Assembly: GCA_043228905.1 (NCBI GenBank)
Contig: JBHGNT010000009.1
Coordinates: forward strand, 21,762,001-21,826,000
DNA from: Azolla caroliniana
Lineage: Eukaryota > Polypodiophyta
Length of the DNA: 64,000 bases
Direction: 5' to 3'
Below the pieces are notes generated by a model. It worked only from the letters and a program-made list of their open reading frames with translations, was not told the DNA's origin and ran no database searches. A program made the translations under genes and the position numbers. Below, in pieces: positions 31,989 to 41,795 of the stretch; position 1 is the stretch's first letter, and every line of letters starts with the position of its first letter.

Positions 31989-34196
31989 CGCACATCCACC
32001 GGTATGTGCCAAAACATAGGGGAGAGAACACGAGATTTTCAGCCACGACGACCGACCGAGTCCTTAGCGTCCTCGTGGGCCCGCCCGGTTTTGTCTTCGA
32101 CTTCGAGCAAGACCACCCCGTCCACACGAACCGCCGCCACCTTTCGGTCCACCATCCTCGCCAAATGGTCTCGAACCGTCGGCGCCATCCGATCCGCCAC
32201 ACTCGACGATGTTCGCCGAGTCGTTGCCTCCACCCGATCCGCCACGTCCACCGTGGGTCCTTGAACCACCGACAACATCCGACCCGCCGTATCCGATGCC
32301 CGTGCTTTCCTCCCTGTTCAGTCCTCCCGAACGTCGTCGCCAACCCGGTTGCTCTTCCTTTGTCCGCCTCGTATATCCTCCGGATGCGCTCCCGGTCGCA
32401 TGCCAGATTCCGCCCTTTGCATGCCGCACACCTCGGCGTGCCGACTCTCTCCGCTCCGCGCTTGCCTTCTGTAGGCTTTCCCCGTTGTTCGCCGTGCTCT
32501 CTCGCGGTAGAGCGTGCCATCACCCCGTCCTTCTTCGTGGCTCTCGTTACCGCTTCGCCTCGACCCGCGCCCTCTTGGCCCGATTGGCCTCGCATGTCCT
32601 TCGGGACACCGCGTTTTCTCTCCCCGGTGCGTAGCCCTCCGTTCTCCACGCACCTCCTCCGTTTTCCTAGATTCAACTCTCCACTCTTGCCGATCGCGCT
32701 CGGCCCATGTCGTCGATCTTGGTGTTTCGTCGCGCCGTCCTTCGTCCCACGCTTGCCTCTTGAAGGCTTGACCCCTCCATCATCGTCGGTCAATCGGTGT
32801 CGCCCATCCGCCGTATGCATGCTTGTGTCTTGGCCCTCCACCGGCCGTATTGCATGCGTCTCATGTCGCGCTTCCGCCGTAGACCCGACCTCCACGTTGG
32901 TCTCCAACTCCTCGCCGCCACCCACCGTTTCTTCGTTCTCCTTTCGATCCGCGACCGCTGATGCCTCACGGGTAGGTGTGGAGGGTTCCTCCCACTCTCA
33001 GTCCACCACCGAGTCCTCGCCTCTTAAAGGCTCAATCGGTCCACCGTTTCCGGTCACTCGTTGACGCTCCCCCGAGTGCATGCTTGTTCCTTGACCCTCC
33101 GCCAGCCGTAGTGCATGCTTCACTTCACGCTCATCCGCCATAGACCCAACCTCCGCGTTGGTCTCTTTGTCCTTCCCATACCGGGCATCCGCTCCGGTAC
33201 CCGATTCCACATTGTCTTCCAACTCCTCGCCGCCACCCGCCATCTCTTCGGTCTTCCGTTGATCCGCAAGCGCCGAAGTCTCAAGCATAGGTCTGGAGGG
33301 CTCCTCTTGCTCTCGGCCTCTCACCGACCCCTACTCGTCGTGCCCGGCTACGAATCGATCAAGCAATCCCGGTCTTGCCGGCTTCCTTCGGTTCGGGCCC
33401 GGTTGACCGGCCCCCGCTTCACTCTTCTTCCGCTCCACCTCCCGGTCGGGTCGGATTACCGACCGGCTCATCTTTCGGTCAGGTCGGTTCCCGACTCGCT
33501 CCTCGATGCTGCTCCGGACCTCTCTTTCGGTCTTTTCGCACGTGCCCACTCTGGGCCTCTCATCCTCACGGCCACCGCCCATCTCTCCGGTCTTATGTCC
33601 GCGCTTGGGCGCAACCGCCGAAGTCTCCGGCCCCGGTGTCGAGGGATCTTGCCTCCACCCGCTACAAACCTCCTCTTCGTCATTTCGATTGCACGCCTTG
33701 CCGCCGCCACCGTCCGTCTCTCTAGGTCTCACACCGGCTCTCGGGCCGGTTGCTGGAGTCTCTAGGACCGGTGTGTGGAAGGTTGCGGCATCGCCGCTCG
33801 TCTCCTCTTCTTCCTCGATTTCGCAAGCCTCGAGTATGCTCGCGAAATCCTCGTAGAACGTTTCGGGCAACCGCATCCCGAAACTTTCGCCCACTCTCGA
33901 AGTGGCGTCCATTGATCCGTAGATATCGGCCTCATCCATGGCCGTCCTCTTTCCACAAGTCGAGAGGGTCGCTCGCTCCGCACCCTCTCCCACATCGTCG
34001 TCGTGGTCGCCCGCCTTGCTGCCGCCACCATTCGTTACCCTAGGTCTCACGCGGGCACTCAGGTCGGCCGCTGGGGTTTCTTGAACCGGTGCGTGTAAGG
34101 TAGCAATGTCGCCGCTTGTCGATGCTATGCCCGTAGCCACCTCCATTCCGACATCGTCGTCCGTGGCTACCCCGCCTCCGTATATGCAAGCATCAA
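31989..34196 (-). repeat. E3 3' internal region with about six LETSAV...GGG cassettes
   Basis: On the minus strand: LHTPALEAPAVGPIAGVRPG, LHAPVQETPAADLSARVRPR, FHTPVLETPATGPRAGVRPR, STPGPETSAVAPKRGHKTG, SRPMLETSALADQRKTEEMA and a last, weaker unit near 32970, each followed by GGG or GGGG. They lie near 34330, 34090, 33770, 33640, 33290 and 32970. The first ones are in or close to the gag frame; the rest is broken into short readings. Confidence 0.8.
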
Positions 34197-35108
34197 TTAT
34201 GCTTGCCGCCTCCTCTTCCACGGTCTCCATACCGTTGTCTCGGTTGCCCGCCTTGCCGCCTTGCCACCGCCCGTCGCTCCAGGTCTCACGCCGGCAATTG
34301 GGCCGACCGCCGGTGCCTCTAGGGCCGGTGTGTGTAAGGTCGCGGCACCGCCGCTTGTCTCCTCCTCTCTCAATGTTTCGGGCATCCATGCCCGAACTCC
34401 CTCATGTCCGCTCGAACTGGCGATCGCCGCCTCACCGTCCCCGACCTCGTCCTCGGTCGATCTTTCTCCGTATGTCAAGAGGGTGGCTCGCTCCACACCC
34501 TCTCCCGTGGTACCGATGTACCATTCTCTTTCGGCCTCCTTATCCTCCGATCCGCTTGGGCCCGACTCCGCAATAAGCCCTTCTTCGACTTTGATTTGTG
34601 CCTCTACGATCTCGTACGCTTCCCGCACCAAGGCTTCGATGTCGAGCTCCTCCGAACCGATTTGTGTTGAGCTCTCTTTCGGCGGTAGTGCGTAGTTGAT
34701 CGCCGCTCTCTCTTCTCCGCCGCTTGCGGGCCGCGTTGTGGCCGACCGCCTCTCATCGCATTGTATGCACGCCCATTCCACCTCGTTCCAATCTTCGGTG
34801 AGGCCGTACGCCCCTTCATCGTCTTCGAGGTAGGGAAAAATGGCCATTCTCCCCCTTTCGTTGATCGACTTCAAGAATAGTGGGACCTTGTCCGCCCCCA
34901 CCGATTCTTGATCCCGGACCGAAAGTTGGGAAAACCGGAGATCGAACTCCCGAAATGCCTTCATTGCACTTCGAGGAGCCTTTGCCGACGACACCCATAG
35001 ATCGAACTCACGTCGATCGTACTTGTACGCCTCTTCCCGTCTTTCTCTCCTTCTTGCGTAATCCCTTGCCATTCTCGTAATTACTTCCGCGATGTCTCCG
35101 TCTTCCAT
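34197..35108 (-). pseudogene. E3 gag-like gene
   Basis: ATG at 35108 (MEDGDIAEVITRMARDYARR), 22 bp inside the primer site. The frame is open for 303 codons. Conserved blocks: FREFDLRFSQLSVRDQ, ADKVPLFLKSINERGRM, LEDDEGAYGLTEDWNEVEWA. Compared with E2 and E4 about 70 residues are missing between the N-terminus and the FREF block (the FNG..SYL and W..F...L..Y segment). No zinc knuckle. The C-terminal part is acidic and carries the first LETSAV-type unit. It is the longest unbroken gag among the three gag-only elements. Confidence 0.8.
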
Positions 35109-35130
35109 CTCCTTCCTCCCTTGCCGCCTC

Positions 35131-35148
35131 TTCACGTCGGGTTCACCA
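35131..35148 (-). other. Primer-binding site of E3 (tRNA-Trp type)
   Basis: Minus strand TGGTGAACCCGACGTGAA, 4 bp from the LTR. From memory this is an exact 18-nt complement of the 3' end of plant tRNA-Trp(CCA) including CCA. Confidence 0.85.
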
Positions 35149-35152
35149 AATA

Positions 35153-35873
35153 TGTCGCGTTGCCATGCGCGTACGTGGAGAAGGGCGGGACCACGAGGGT
35201 ATTGGACTAAGGAGTAGAGGAGAAGGAATCGGACATGGAATGGAAGCTTTGCTCAAGAAGAAGAAGAAGAATGAACAAAAGATTAGATCGAACAAGAGGA
35301 AGATGGAGACAAGATGATCAACAAGATATATTAAAACGAAATGAACGATTACAAAATGGTGGCCGCATAGGCCACACCAAACGACTACTCGAAACCCTAA
35401 CCGACGAAGATGAAGAAAGATAAAGAAACCCTAACCCTAACCCTAACGCTCGACCTATGTGGTATACCTCGCACACTCAAAATAGGCAACCCCCACAATG
35501 GTGCCTTCCCTCTCCTTTTATAGCACAAGGAGGGAAGACCGTTTACAAAAGTGAGACTAAAATATCCCCTTTCATTCAAAGGGGATATTTGCCTTGATTT
35601 GGGGAGGGTGAGATTGATGGCCCCTTAACTCCCACCTCCACACAAACAACTAGGTACCTATGTACCGCATAGTACCTCTCTCTCTCTCTCGCGTGGATAT
35701 GCGCACAAGACCACATCACCTTTATACCTTAGGGATCCTATGGGGCATTTCTAGCACAATACACTTTACCCTTATTACTATTACAAATACATTATGTACG
35801 TGTGCAACGTTGCACATCGCTCTTTGGCTCTCTTTGCTCGGGTTTCCGCTTGTGGACGAAAATCTTCACGACA
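35153..35873 (-). repeat. 5' LTR of E3 (721 bp)
   Basis: Left TGTCGCGT, right TTCACGACA. Promoter TATA on the minus strand at 35516-35523 (plus cttttatag). It contains three ccctaa units at about 35427-35447, part of the LTR leader. Confidence 0.9.
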
Positions 35874-36484
35874 ACGCGCACAATTCCGACTACGAAGAGT
35901 ATAGCGGAATGTACGGGCACAACTCCGACTACGAGGATCGTGGCGGAATGTACGCATACAACTCCGACCATGGCGGAATGTTCATGATGAAACATAGAGC
36001 AAACTCTATGTCGGCCTCTACCTCAACTAGTGCCCTCAATCCGGAGGACGTATGGTTTGTTGACTCCGGAGCCTCAAACCATATGACATCCCACAAAGAA
36101 TGGTTTCTCGAACTTCGAGAGCCGGAGCGACCCGGTTATGTCGAAACCGGAGATGACACTACGCACCCGATTCGGCACATCGGCAATGTTCCGTTCGGCG
36201 AAAGAGGTAAGCAAACATATATTAAAAATGTCTTGCATGTTCCCACCATCACAAAGAATTTGGTCTCGGTCGGCCAAATGGTTGAGCAAGGGATGCAAGT
36301 ACGATTCGACCAAGAAGGGTGCTTCATCGAAAAAGAAGGCCGAATCATCGCACGCGGAAGAAGAGAGAGCCGGATGTTCATTCTCGATTCGCACGAGATG
36401 AAATCCGCCATGTTCGCGAAAAGCACGAAAGCCGACTCCGACATAGAGCTATGGCATAAGCAAATCGGCCACATCAATCTCATC
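35874..36484 (+). pseudogene. C3 copia protease and GAG-pre-integrase
   Basis: After E3 the frame continues: three NSDYE/NSDHGG repeats (SDYEEYSGMYGHNSDYEDRG), then the protease block VWFVDSGASNHMTSHKEWF with an intact D-S-G-A active site, NVLHVPTITKNLVSVGQMVE, and the GAG-pre-integrase start LWHKQIGHINL. It is cut at 36484 by a copia LTR remnant. The integrase and RT of C3 are missing. Confidence 0.9.
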
Positions 36485-36615
36485 CGGTTCTCACCAGGTC
36501 TGCACCATCTGGCTCTCCGTAGACGGGTACTCGTCATCCGGTTTCGGCTTCGGCCGAGTTTGTTCATCGGCATTGTTCTTCTCCCTTCCCATCCGGAGGG
36601 ACCTGTCTCCCAACA
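36485..36615 (-). repeat. Copia LTR fragment
   Basis: On the minus strand starts TGTTGGGAGACAGG at 36615, similar to the C5 LTR start at 48609 (TGTTGGGAATTCGG), including a tcccatccgga block. Only about 131 bp remain between C3 and E4. Confidence 0.6.
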
Positions 36616-38298
36616 CTGAGGACCTTCGTGCCGAACCGGATCGTGAAACGCATGTCGTCCTCGTCCTCTTGGTTGATGACCCATCCGATCCCGGTCGGAC
36701 TCATGTCTACCGTTACGTAAATTGGAGTGTTTTTTCCGTAGACAGCCTTTCGGAGCGACGGAGCTGCGGCAAGTGCTTCCTTCATCTTTCGGACAGACTC
36801 CGTATGCTCGTCTCTCCACTCGAATTTTCGCCCCTTTTTCAGCAACCTGTATAACGGCTCCGCAACGTGGGCGTAATTTTTGGATCCATATGTGGTAGAA
36901 CGCGCATGCTCCCAAGAACCTCCGAACCTCCGTGACCGAGCTACAGTCGTGCTTCATCGCGGAGATGGCGTCTACCTTAGCCGGAGACGGTTTCCGGCCG
37001 AACGACCCGCATAGGTGTCCGACGACCATGATCTCTGATTGCCCGAAGGCCGATTTTTCCCCGGTGAAGGTGAGCCTCGCGCCCTCTAACCTCTGCAGCA
37101 CCTTCTCGCAATCATCGATGTGCGTCGCCACGAATTTCCGGCACCGGTCCGGTCCGATCGTCTCATCCTTTTCCTCCACCGGGCATCCCTTGATCGGGAC
37201 GTCGTCCAAAAACGGCATGGTGATGTCCGGCATACAATCCCTCAGCACCTTGTTCATTGCGTTCACCATGTGAGCCACCGAGTTCGTCCCTCCTTGCGGT
37301 AGGGTACACATCCGTACTAGGCCGAGAGGAGTTCGCATTGTCGTGATGTCTTTGCTCTCTATGGCTAGCTGGAACTGATCGTACCCCGAGTAGAGATCAC
37401 CGACCGAGTAAATCGACCTTCCGGCGAAGGCCTCCATGAACTCGTCTATTGTCGGTCCGATTCCTGCGTTTCGAATGGTCACCTTGTTGACCGGCTGCAA
37501 GTCTTGAATAAAGCGCAGCGTGCCGTCCTTCTTCGGCACGGTAAAACACCGATTCGAGTATGGGGCACTCGACGGTTTGAGGATGCCCATCTCGACCTTC
37601 TGCTTTAACAGCTCCATCAGCTTCGGGATGTGAACTCTAGGTACTGGAATCGGTTTGAGACTCCATGGCACATGTAGTACCGTGAATATCACCATCGGTT
37701 CCACGATTGTCGGGTCTACGCACCCGATCTCCTCCGGTGAGAATGTGAAAGCCTTCCCGTGCCTTCCGAGCATTCCCCGAAACCGGTCCTCTTCCGCCAG
37801 CAGTAGGAAGCTGCCCCCACCGATTTTGAGCTCACGTAGCGTTATGTCGGTGAACGTGTGTCCTATGCGGGCCGAATTTCGTAAACTCAGGTCCGACGCA
37901 ACCCCCTTTATTCGCAACTCACTGCCTTCCGGCAAGGGAGCCGCGACTGGCCTCACCTTCCGGTCCACAGTCTTGTATCTCGTGTCCACCCGGGCCGTCC
38001 GATCCGACTCGAGCCCTCTACTGAAGTCCGCGATGACTTCGTACATCCTTTCTGAACATATCGGAATCGTCCGGTTCTCTTTAAGGACTCCTCCGACTAC
38101 CTCTCGCAGCTCCCCCAAGGTATCGTCGAAAGAGACCGCCTCCACGGCTCCGTTGATTTCCTCTCCAGGGCCGAGGATACCACATGCCCGAAGTCGCCCC
38201 TCCGCCCTTTTCTTCTTCCGGCCAACGACATCGACTATCGTACACCCTCCGTTGTCGGAGAACCAAAATTTCCTACTTATAGTACAGGTCTTCTTCAC
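36616..38298 (-). pseudogene. E4 reverse transcriptase and RNase H start
   Basis: Reading on the minus strand: KPIPVPRVHIPKLMELLKQK, EMGILKPSSAPYSNRCFTVP, RFIQDLQPVNKVTIRNAGIG, IYSVGDLYSGYDQFQLAIES, TPLGLVRMCTLPQGGTNSVA, MPFLDDVPIKGCPVEEKDET, FTGEKSAFGQSEIMVVGHLC. The catalytic FLDD is intact (37201-37212). A frameshift near 36870 leads to the RNase H start (EVPIYV-type TPIYVTVDMSPTGIGWVINQ). The palm motif FLDDVPIKG and the LP.G.TNSV block differ from the usual plant FLDDILIYS and PFGL.NAPATFQ. Confidence 0.9.
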
Positions 38299-38366
38299 TA
38301 TCGTACACTTGTGGGGTTTTCCCAGAGTGTCCGGACTATCACAGCCCCACGCCTTGATAGCCCTCT

Positions 38367-39014
38367 CTAAAAATCCTCTCGGCTTTCGCCCCCGAGGGTC
38401 TCGCGGTTCCGCTCATGGTTTAGTCTCACCGTCAGGAACTGGACCGAGTGACGCCCATCCTGGCTCTTGACCCTTGCATAGGTCGAGCCGTTGTCTAGCA
38501 CCTTGGTCTCCATCCATGCTGCCGTGATGTATAGTTCTCCTAGTATAACCGGATGTGAGGACGTCTCCTGCACAAAGAAGTGTTGGTCAATCTCGACATC
38601 GCCGATCTTTACTCGTACATTCGGGCAGGCTCCATGCAGTTCTTCGGTGGCACGCGTCGCTGCCCGTATTTTCCACCCGTGCTTGGTGTTGATCGGCCAT
38701 TTCCCCTTCTTGTAGAAGTCCATGGACATCAAATTGATTTTTGAACCGTGGTCCACCAACGCCACCACTGGTTCATGAACATCTCCGATCTTCACGGGGG
38801 TCTCCGTGGTCGCTCTGGCCCAGTGCGGCCTCGAATAGTGGCTCTCCACCAACTCGTCTTCTAGCGCCATGTCCTCTATGTGCGTCGTCCGCACCTCCAC
38901 CGGCTTCTCCGGTTCTGTCTCCGTCGACAGCCTCTTCCTCTTCACCAAGTCTACGATGGAGTCGTGGAACTCTTTCTTGGCGATCCCGAGCACTTCCCTC
39001 AGCGACAGTTCCAC
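38367..39014 (-). pseudogene. E4 retropepsin-like protease region
   Basis: 215-codon open reading. The retropepsin block reads PVVALVDHGSKINLMSMDFY (38742-38753 for DHGS), where the second active-site residue is His rather than Ser or Thr. Later VRVKIGDVEIDQHFFVQETS and HPVILGELYITAAWMETKVL are the flap-end blocks. The N-terminal 90 residues (EVLGIAKKEFHDSIVDLVKR) are a linker from gag. The change in the active triad suggests loss of activity. Confidence 0.8.
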
Positions 39015-39152
39015 CTTGCTGTCGAGGATTCGTTCTTCCAGGACCTTTCACAGGTCCGTGGATCTTTCGATTTCTATGCCCAACAGGTACCCGCCCATCT
39101 TGGGATTATCCTGGGCGCCGGTTACACCGTTCTCATTCCGCCTTTGCCCGAA

Positions 39153-40493
39153 TCAAATTTCATACCATTGCGAGGGCCCGGCCCCTCCGGTTTTTCCTAC
39201 CCGCTTGTCCTCCACCAGAGCCTCATAGTTTTGACAAGCGGCTTCGACGAAGCCCGTCTTTTCTTCCACCAGGTCACTCCACCTGGTTACCTCCCGGACC
39301 CATTTTTCCGCGCGGTCCGCCTCTTCTTTCCTTAGTCGTGCGCCGGCGAGGCCTTCTAGCATCGTCAGCCAGAACCCGGCTTTGTTCGTCTTCGGGGCCT
39401 CGCCACCTCCGACCCGAATACCAGCTGACGCCGAGTAGTGGACGGTCTCTGCGTGATGAGCCACCGCCTCCTCCATCAGCCTTTTCATACCCCCTCGCCC
39501 GACGTTCAGGTTCAAGGCCCTTCGGGTCTCGCTGGCGTGCACCCGACCGTTCCACAGGTACACCACGTTGCTTCTCATCGCCTCGGCGAAGTCCCCGCAG
39601 TCCTTCCGAATGTGGCCAACCGCGTCACACCACATGCACCTGTTTTCAGCCAGAGGTCGTCGGTCACGGGCCTGTTCGCCACCCTCCCTCCATGCCTGGG
39701 TGATCTGGAGATCCTTTACCATCCGCGTCAGTTCCTCCAGAGCTGCTCCCCCGGTCGAGCCCTTGACCATGTCGGTCGAAGCCGATCCGGTCTCGAGCCA
39801 ATCTCGGTTCTCTTCCCTTCTCGTTGGTGGTGTTGGCTCGAGCTTCCTTGCTACGACAGAGCCCACCCCTGTCGATCCTTTGTCAACCCATTCCCGCCGT
39901 TTGTCGAAACAGCCACATACCCTCTTCACCACGGCCCAATTGGCCGTCAGCCCGTCATCAGTCTCCAATAGGAGGCCTACTTGCTCCCGATCCCGCTCGT
40001 CAACTGACTTAACAAACAATAGGACACGACTTGTGTCCAGAATGGTCCAGTCAAGCACCGAGAGGCGCGCGAAGCGTTCCTCAAACTCCCGGAGGAGCAC
40101 CGACGCGTTCCTTCCTTTGTCGGGGGTCTCCACCCACTCCATGAAGTTCCGCTTCAAAAGTTGAAGCGCATCTTCAAGCCCGTATTTTTCGAGGAGCCGA
40201 CCTTCGAACTCCTCCCAGGTCCGGCTCTCGGCCCGTACCTCAAGCACCTCCGTATGGATGCCCGGCATCGCCATTCGAGGGAATCCGGCTAGACGCCTCT
40301 CTTCTGGAATGTCCCTCATTACCATCTCAGCCTGGTAGGACGCCAAGTAGCTCGTGGCATCCTTCCCACTAAACCGGCCGATCGTACCGACAACCGCCTC
40401 GATAGCCCTATCAAGGGCGCCGGTGCCTTTGTGCGCACTCACTATACGGTCCACAGCCGAAGCCATGGCTTCTGCGAGGTCCGACCCCCTCAT
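39153..40493 (-). CDS. E4 gag polyprotein, open over 446 codons
   Basis: ATG at 40493 (MRGSDLAEAMASAVDRIVSA), 22 bp inside the primer site. Order: matrix-like N-terminus, IGRFSGKDATSYLASYQAEM, RTWEEFEGRLLEKYGLEDAL, LLREFEERFARLSVLDWTIL, DTSRVLLFVKSVDERDRE, ETDDGLTANWAVVKRV, CFDKRREW, a Lys/Thr/Pro-rich linker, zinc knuckle CMWCDAVGHIRKDC (39597-39638), and a long Arg/Glu-rich tail with EEADRAEKWVREVTRWSDLV. This is the best-preserved gag of the lineage and the only one here with a knuckle. The frame is intact, but the rest of the element is broken, so it is not an active transposon. Confidence 0.85.
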   Translation of the reverse strand: MRGSDLAEAMASAVDRIVSAHKGTGALDRAIEAVVGTIGRFSGKDATSYLASYQAEMVMRDIPEERRLAGFPRMAMPGIHTEVLEVRAESRTWEEFEGRLLEKYGLEDALQLLKRNFMEWVETPDKGRNASVLLREFEERFARLSVLDWTILDTSRVLLFVKSVDERDREQVGLLLETDDGLTANWAVVKRVCGCFDKRREWVDKGSTGVGSVVARKLEPTPPTRREENRDWLETGSASTDMVKGSTGGAALEELTRMVKDLQITQAWREGGEQARDRRPLAENRCMWCDAVGHIRKDCGDFAEAMRSNVVYLWNGRVHASETRRALNLNVGRGGMKRLMEEAVAHHAETVHYSASAGIRVGGGEAPKTNKAGFWLTMLEGLAGARLRKEEADRAEKWVREVTRWSDLVEEKTGFVEAACQNYEALVEDKRVGKTGGAGPSQWYEI

Positions 40494-40514
40494 CTTCTAC
40501 TCCTCTGCCGCCTC

Positions 40515-40532
40515 TTCACGTCGGGTTTACCA
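40515..40532 (-). other. Primer-binding site of E4 (tRNA-Trp type)
   Basis: Minus strand TGGTAAACCCGACGTGAA, one mismatch to the E3 site, 4 bp from the LTR end. Confidence 0.8.
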
Positions 40533-40536
40533 AAGA

Positions 40537-41207
40537 TGTCACGTTGTTACGCGCGTGCGTGGAGAACAAGGCAGGACCACTAGGGTCTTGGACTGAGGAA
40601 TAGGTGAGAAAAGGGAGAGAGAGAGAGAGACACGCTCACACACGTATAGACAAAGAAGCGCACGGGAATGCGGCCCAACAACACAGGAGACACGAGTTGA
40701 GCAGGAGATAGAGTATAAGAACACTAGTGTATGTATATAAATATATGTATGTATTTGTACGTATGCAGAGGACTCGAACGGTTACAGCCGATCAGGTCGG
40801 CGAGATGGATGCCAACGCCTGATCACCCACGCACACAGGGGAGCAAGATGGAGATTCTTCCGGAAGCACACGGGCGTTCGACGGAGCAGAATCAGCCTCT
40901 CGAGAACCTGTGCAAAAGAAAGCTATGGAGAACGACAGAGAAGAAGAGCTCGGTCCCAGTCTGACAGCACTTCGTCCCCTCTAGCGCACGATACCTTCCC
41001 TCCCCGTCTCCCTCTCTTTTATAACTCAAGGAGGGAGGCCGTTTCACCCATTTACATCACATTAATTCTCTCTATAGAATATTGCTACCTAGGATTCGAC
41101 TTTTGTGCCTACCTATCTACTATACAACAAGGGGCATGCCCACGTGTAAGGGCCGGTTCACACACGCTATACACGGTTTGCGCCTGGGGACGGTTTTCTT
41201 CACGATA
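40537..41207 (-). repeat. 5' LTR of E4 (671 bp)
   Basis: Left TGTCACGTTG, right TTCACGATA (expected TTCACGACA). TATA on the minus strand at 41017-41023 (plus ttttata). A ga run is at 40615-40632. The right flank is CCGT. Confidence 0.88.
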
Positions 41208-41336
41208 CCGTTTCTTCGGGTGTTTCCATATGCTTCTGTCCTATAGGAAGAACCGGTACACTTTTTTTCGAATCCGGTTAGCCTCTTCTCTCTTCCACGC
41301 CACGTTCGGCGTCATCGTCTTTAGGAACTCACTAAT

Positions 41337-41756
41337 CTAGAGCCACTCCCCGTCGTACTCGCCCTCGTCAAACTCATTAACCGTCAGTGTGCTCCTTTCC
41401 CTTGTCGTCACGTAAGCCGACTCGAAGAAGTCCACGCCGACTTCCTCGTCCTCCAAAACCATGTCGTCTTCGTCATCAAACCATGCTCTCGAAAGCATGT
41501 CGGCCATGGCGTTGTCCTTCCCAGAGATGTGTCGTATCTCCAGATTCAGGGATTTAATGTATGCGATCCACCTGAGCATCGCCAGGTCCGGCGTCGCGCA
41601 TCCGGAAACCATACCAAGGATCGGTAGGCAGTTTGTCTCGATTATCACCTCCATCCCGATCAAGTAGTCTTTGTCGGCCTTGACCGCCGAAACGATACCC
41701 CAGAGTTCGCATTTAACCTGGGCGTATCCTCGTTGTCGCTCGCTAAGTACTTTCAC
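41337..41756 (-). pseudogene. E4b RNase H end
   Basis: Reads KVLSERQRGYAQVKCELWGI, YLIGMEVIIETNCLPILGMV, CATPDLAMLRWIAYIKSLNL, EIRHISGKDNAMADMLSRAW, then an acidic tail (FDDEDDMVLEDEEVGVDFFE). Typical Ty3 RNase H with ETNC in place of TDH. The E5 RNase H end (44811-44970) is nearly the same sequence, linking E4b to E5. Confidence 0.9.
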
Positions 41757-41795
41757 CCCGAACCGGATGGCGAACCTCGTGCCGTTCTCGTCCTC

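Larger units (their letters stand above)
31364..35873 (-). mobile_element. E3: gag-only non-autonomous Ty3-type element, minus strand
   Basis: 3' LTR 31364-31972, purine tract 31973-31988, LETSAV cassettes and gag (34197-35108), primer site 35131-35148, 5' LTR 35153-35873. No pol domain found. Flanks are ACGT (31360-31363) and ACGC (35874-35877). Taking one target copy away restores the copia reading (NY-AHNSD), so insertion was a clean event with a 4-bp duplication. Confidence 0.92.
36616..41207 (-). mobile_element. E4: autonomous-type Ty3 element (gag-PR-RT), 3' truncated
   Basis: Minus strand: 5' LTR 40537-41207, primer site 40515-40532, gag 40493-39153, protease 39014-38367, RT and RNase H start 38298-36616. 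Integrase and 3' LTR are absent; the copia LTR fragment at 36485-36615 marks the break. It is inserted in a second copy, E4b, just after RNase H (right flank CCGT at 41208). Its LTR, primer site and gag relate it to E2 and E3. Confidence 0.9.

Noticed and set aside
35427-35447. Three ccctaa units as a telomere remnant or clue to an Asparagales-type telomere
   Set aside because: They are part of the LTR leader of E3, and E2 has a related tttagggttagg. Too short to mean a telomere or identify the plant.
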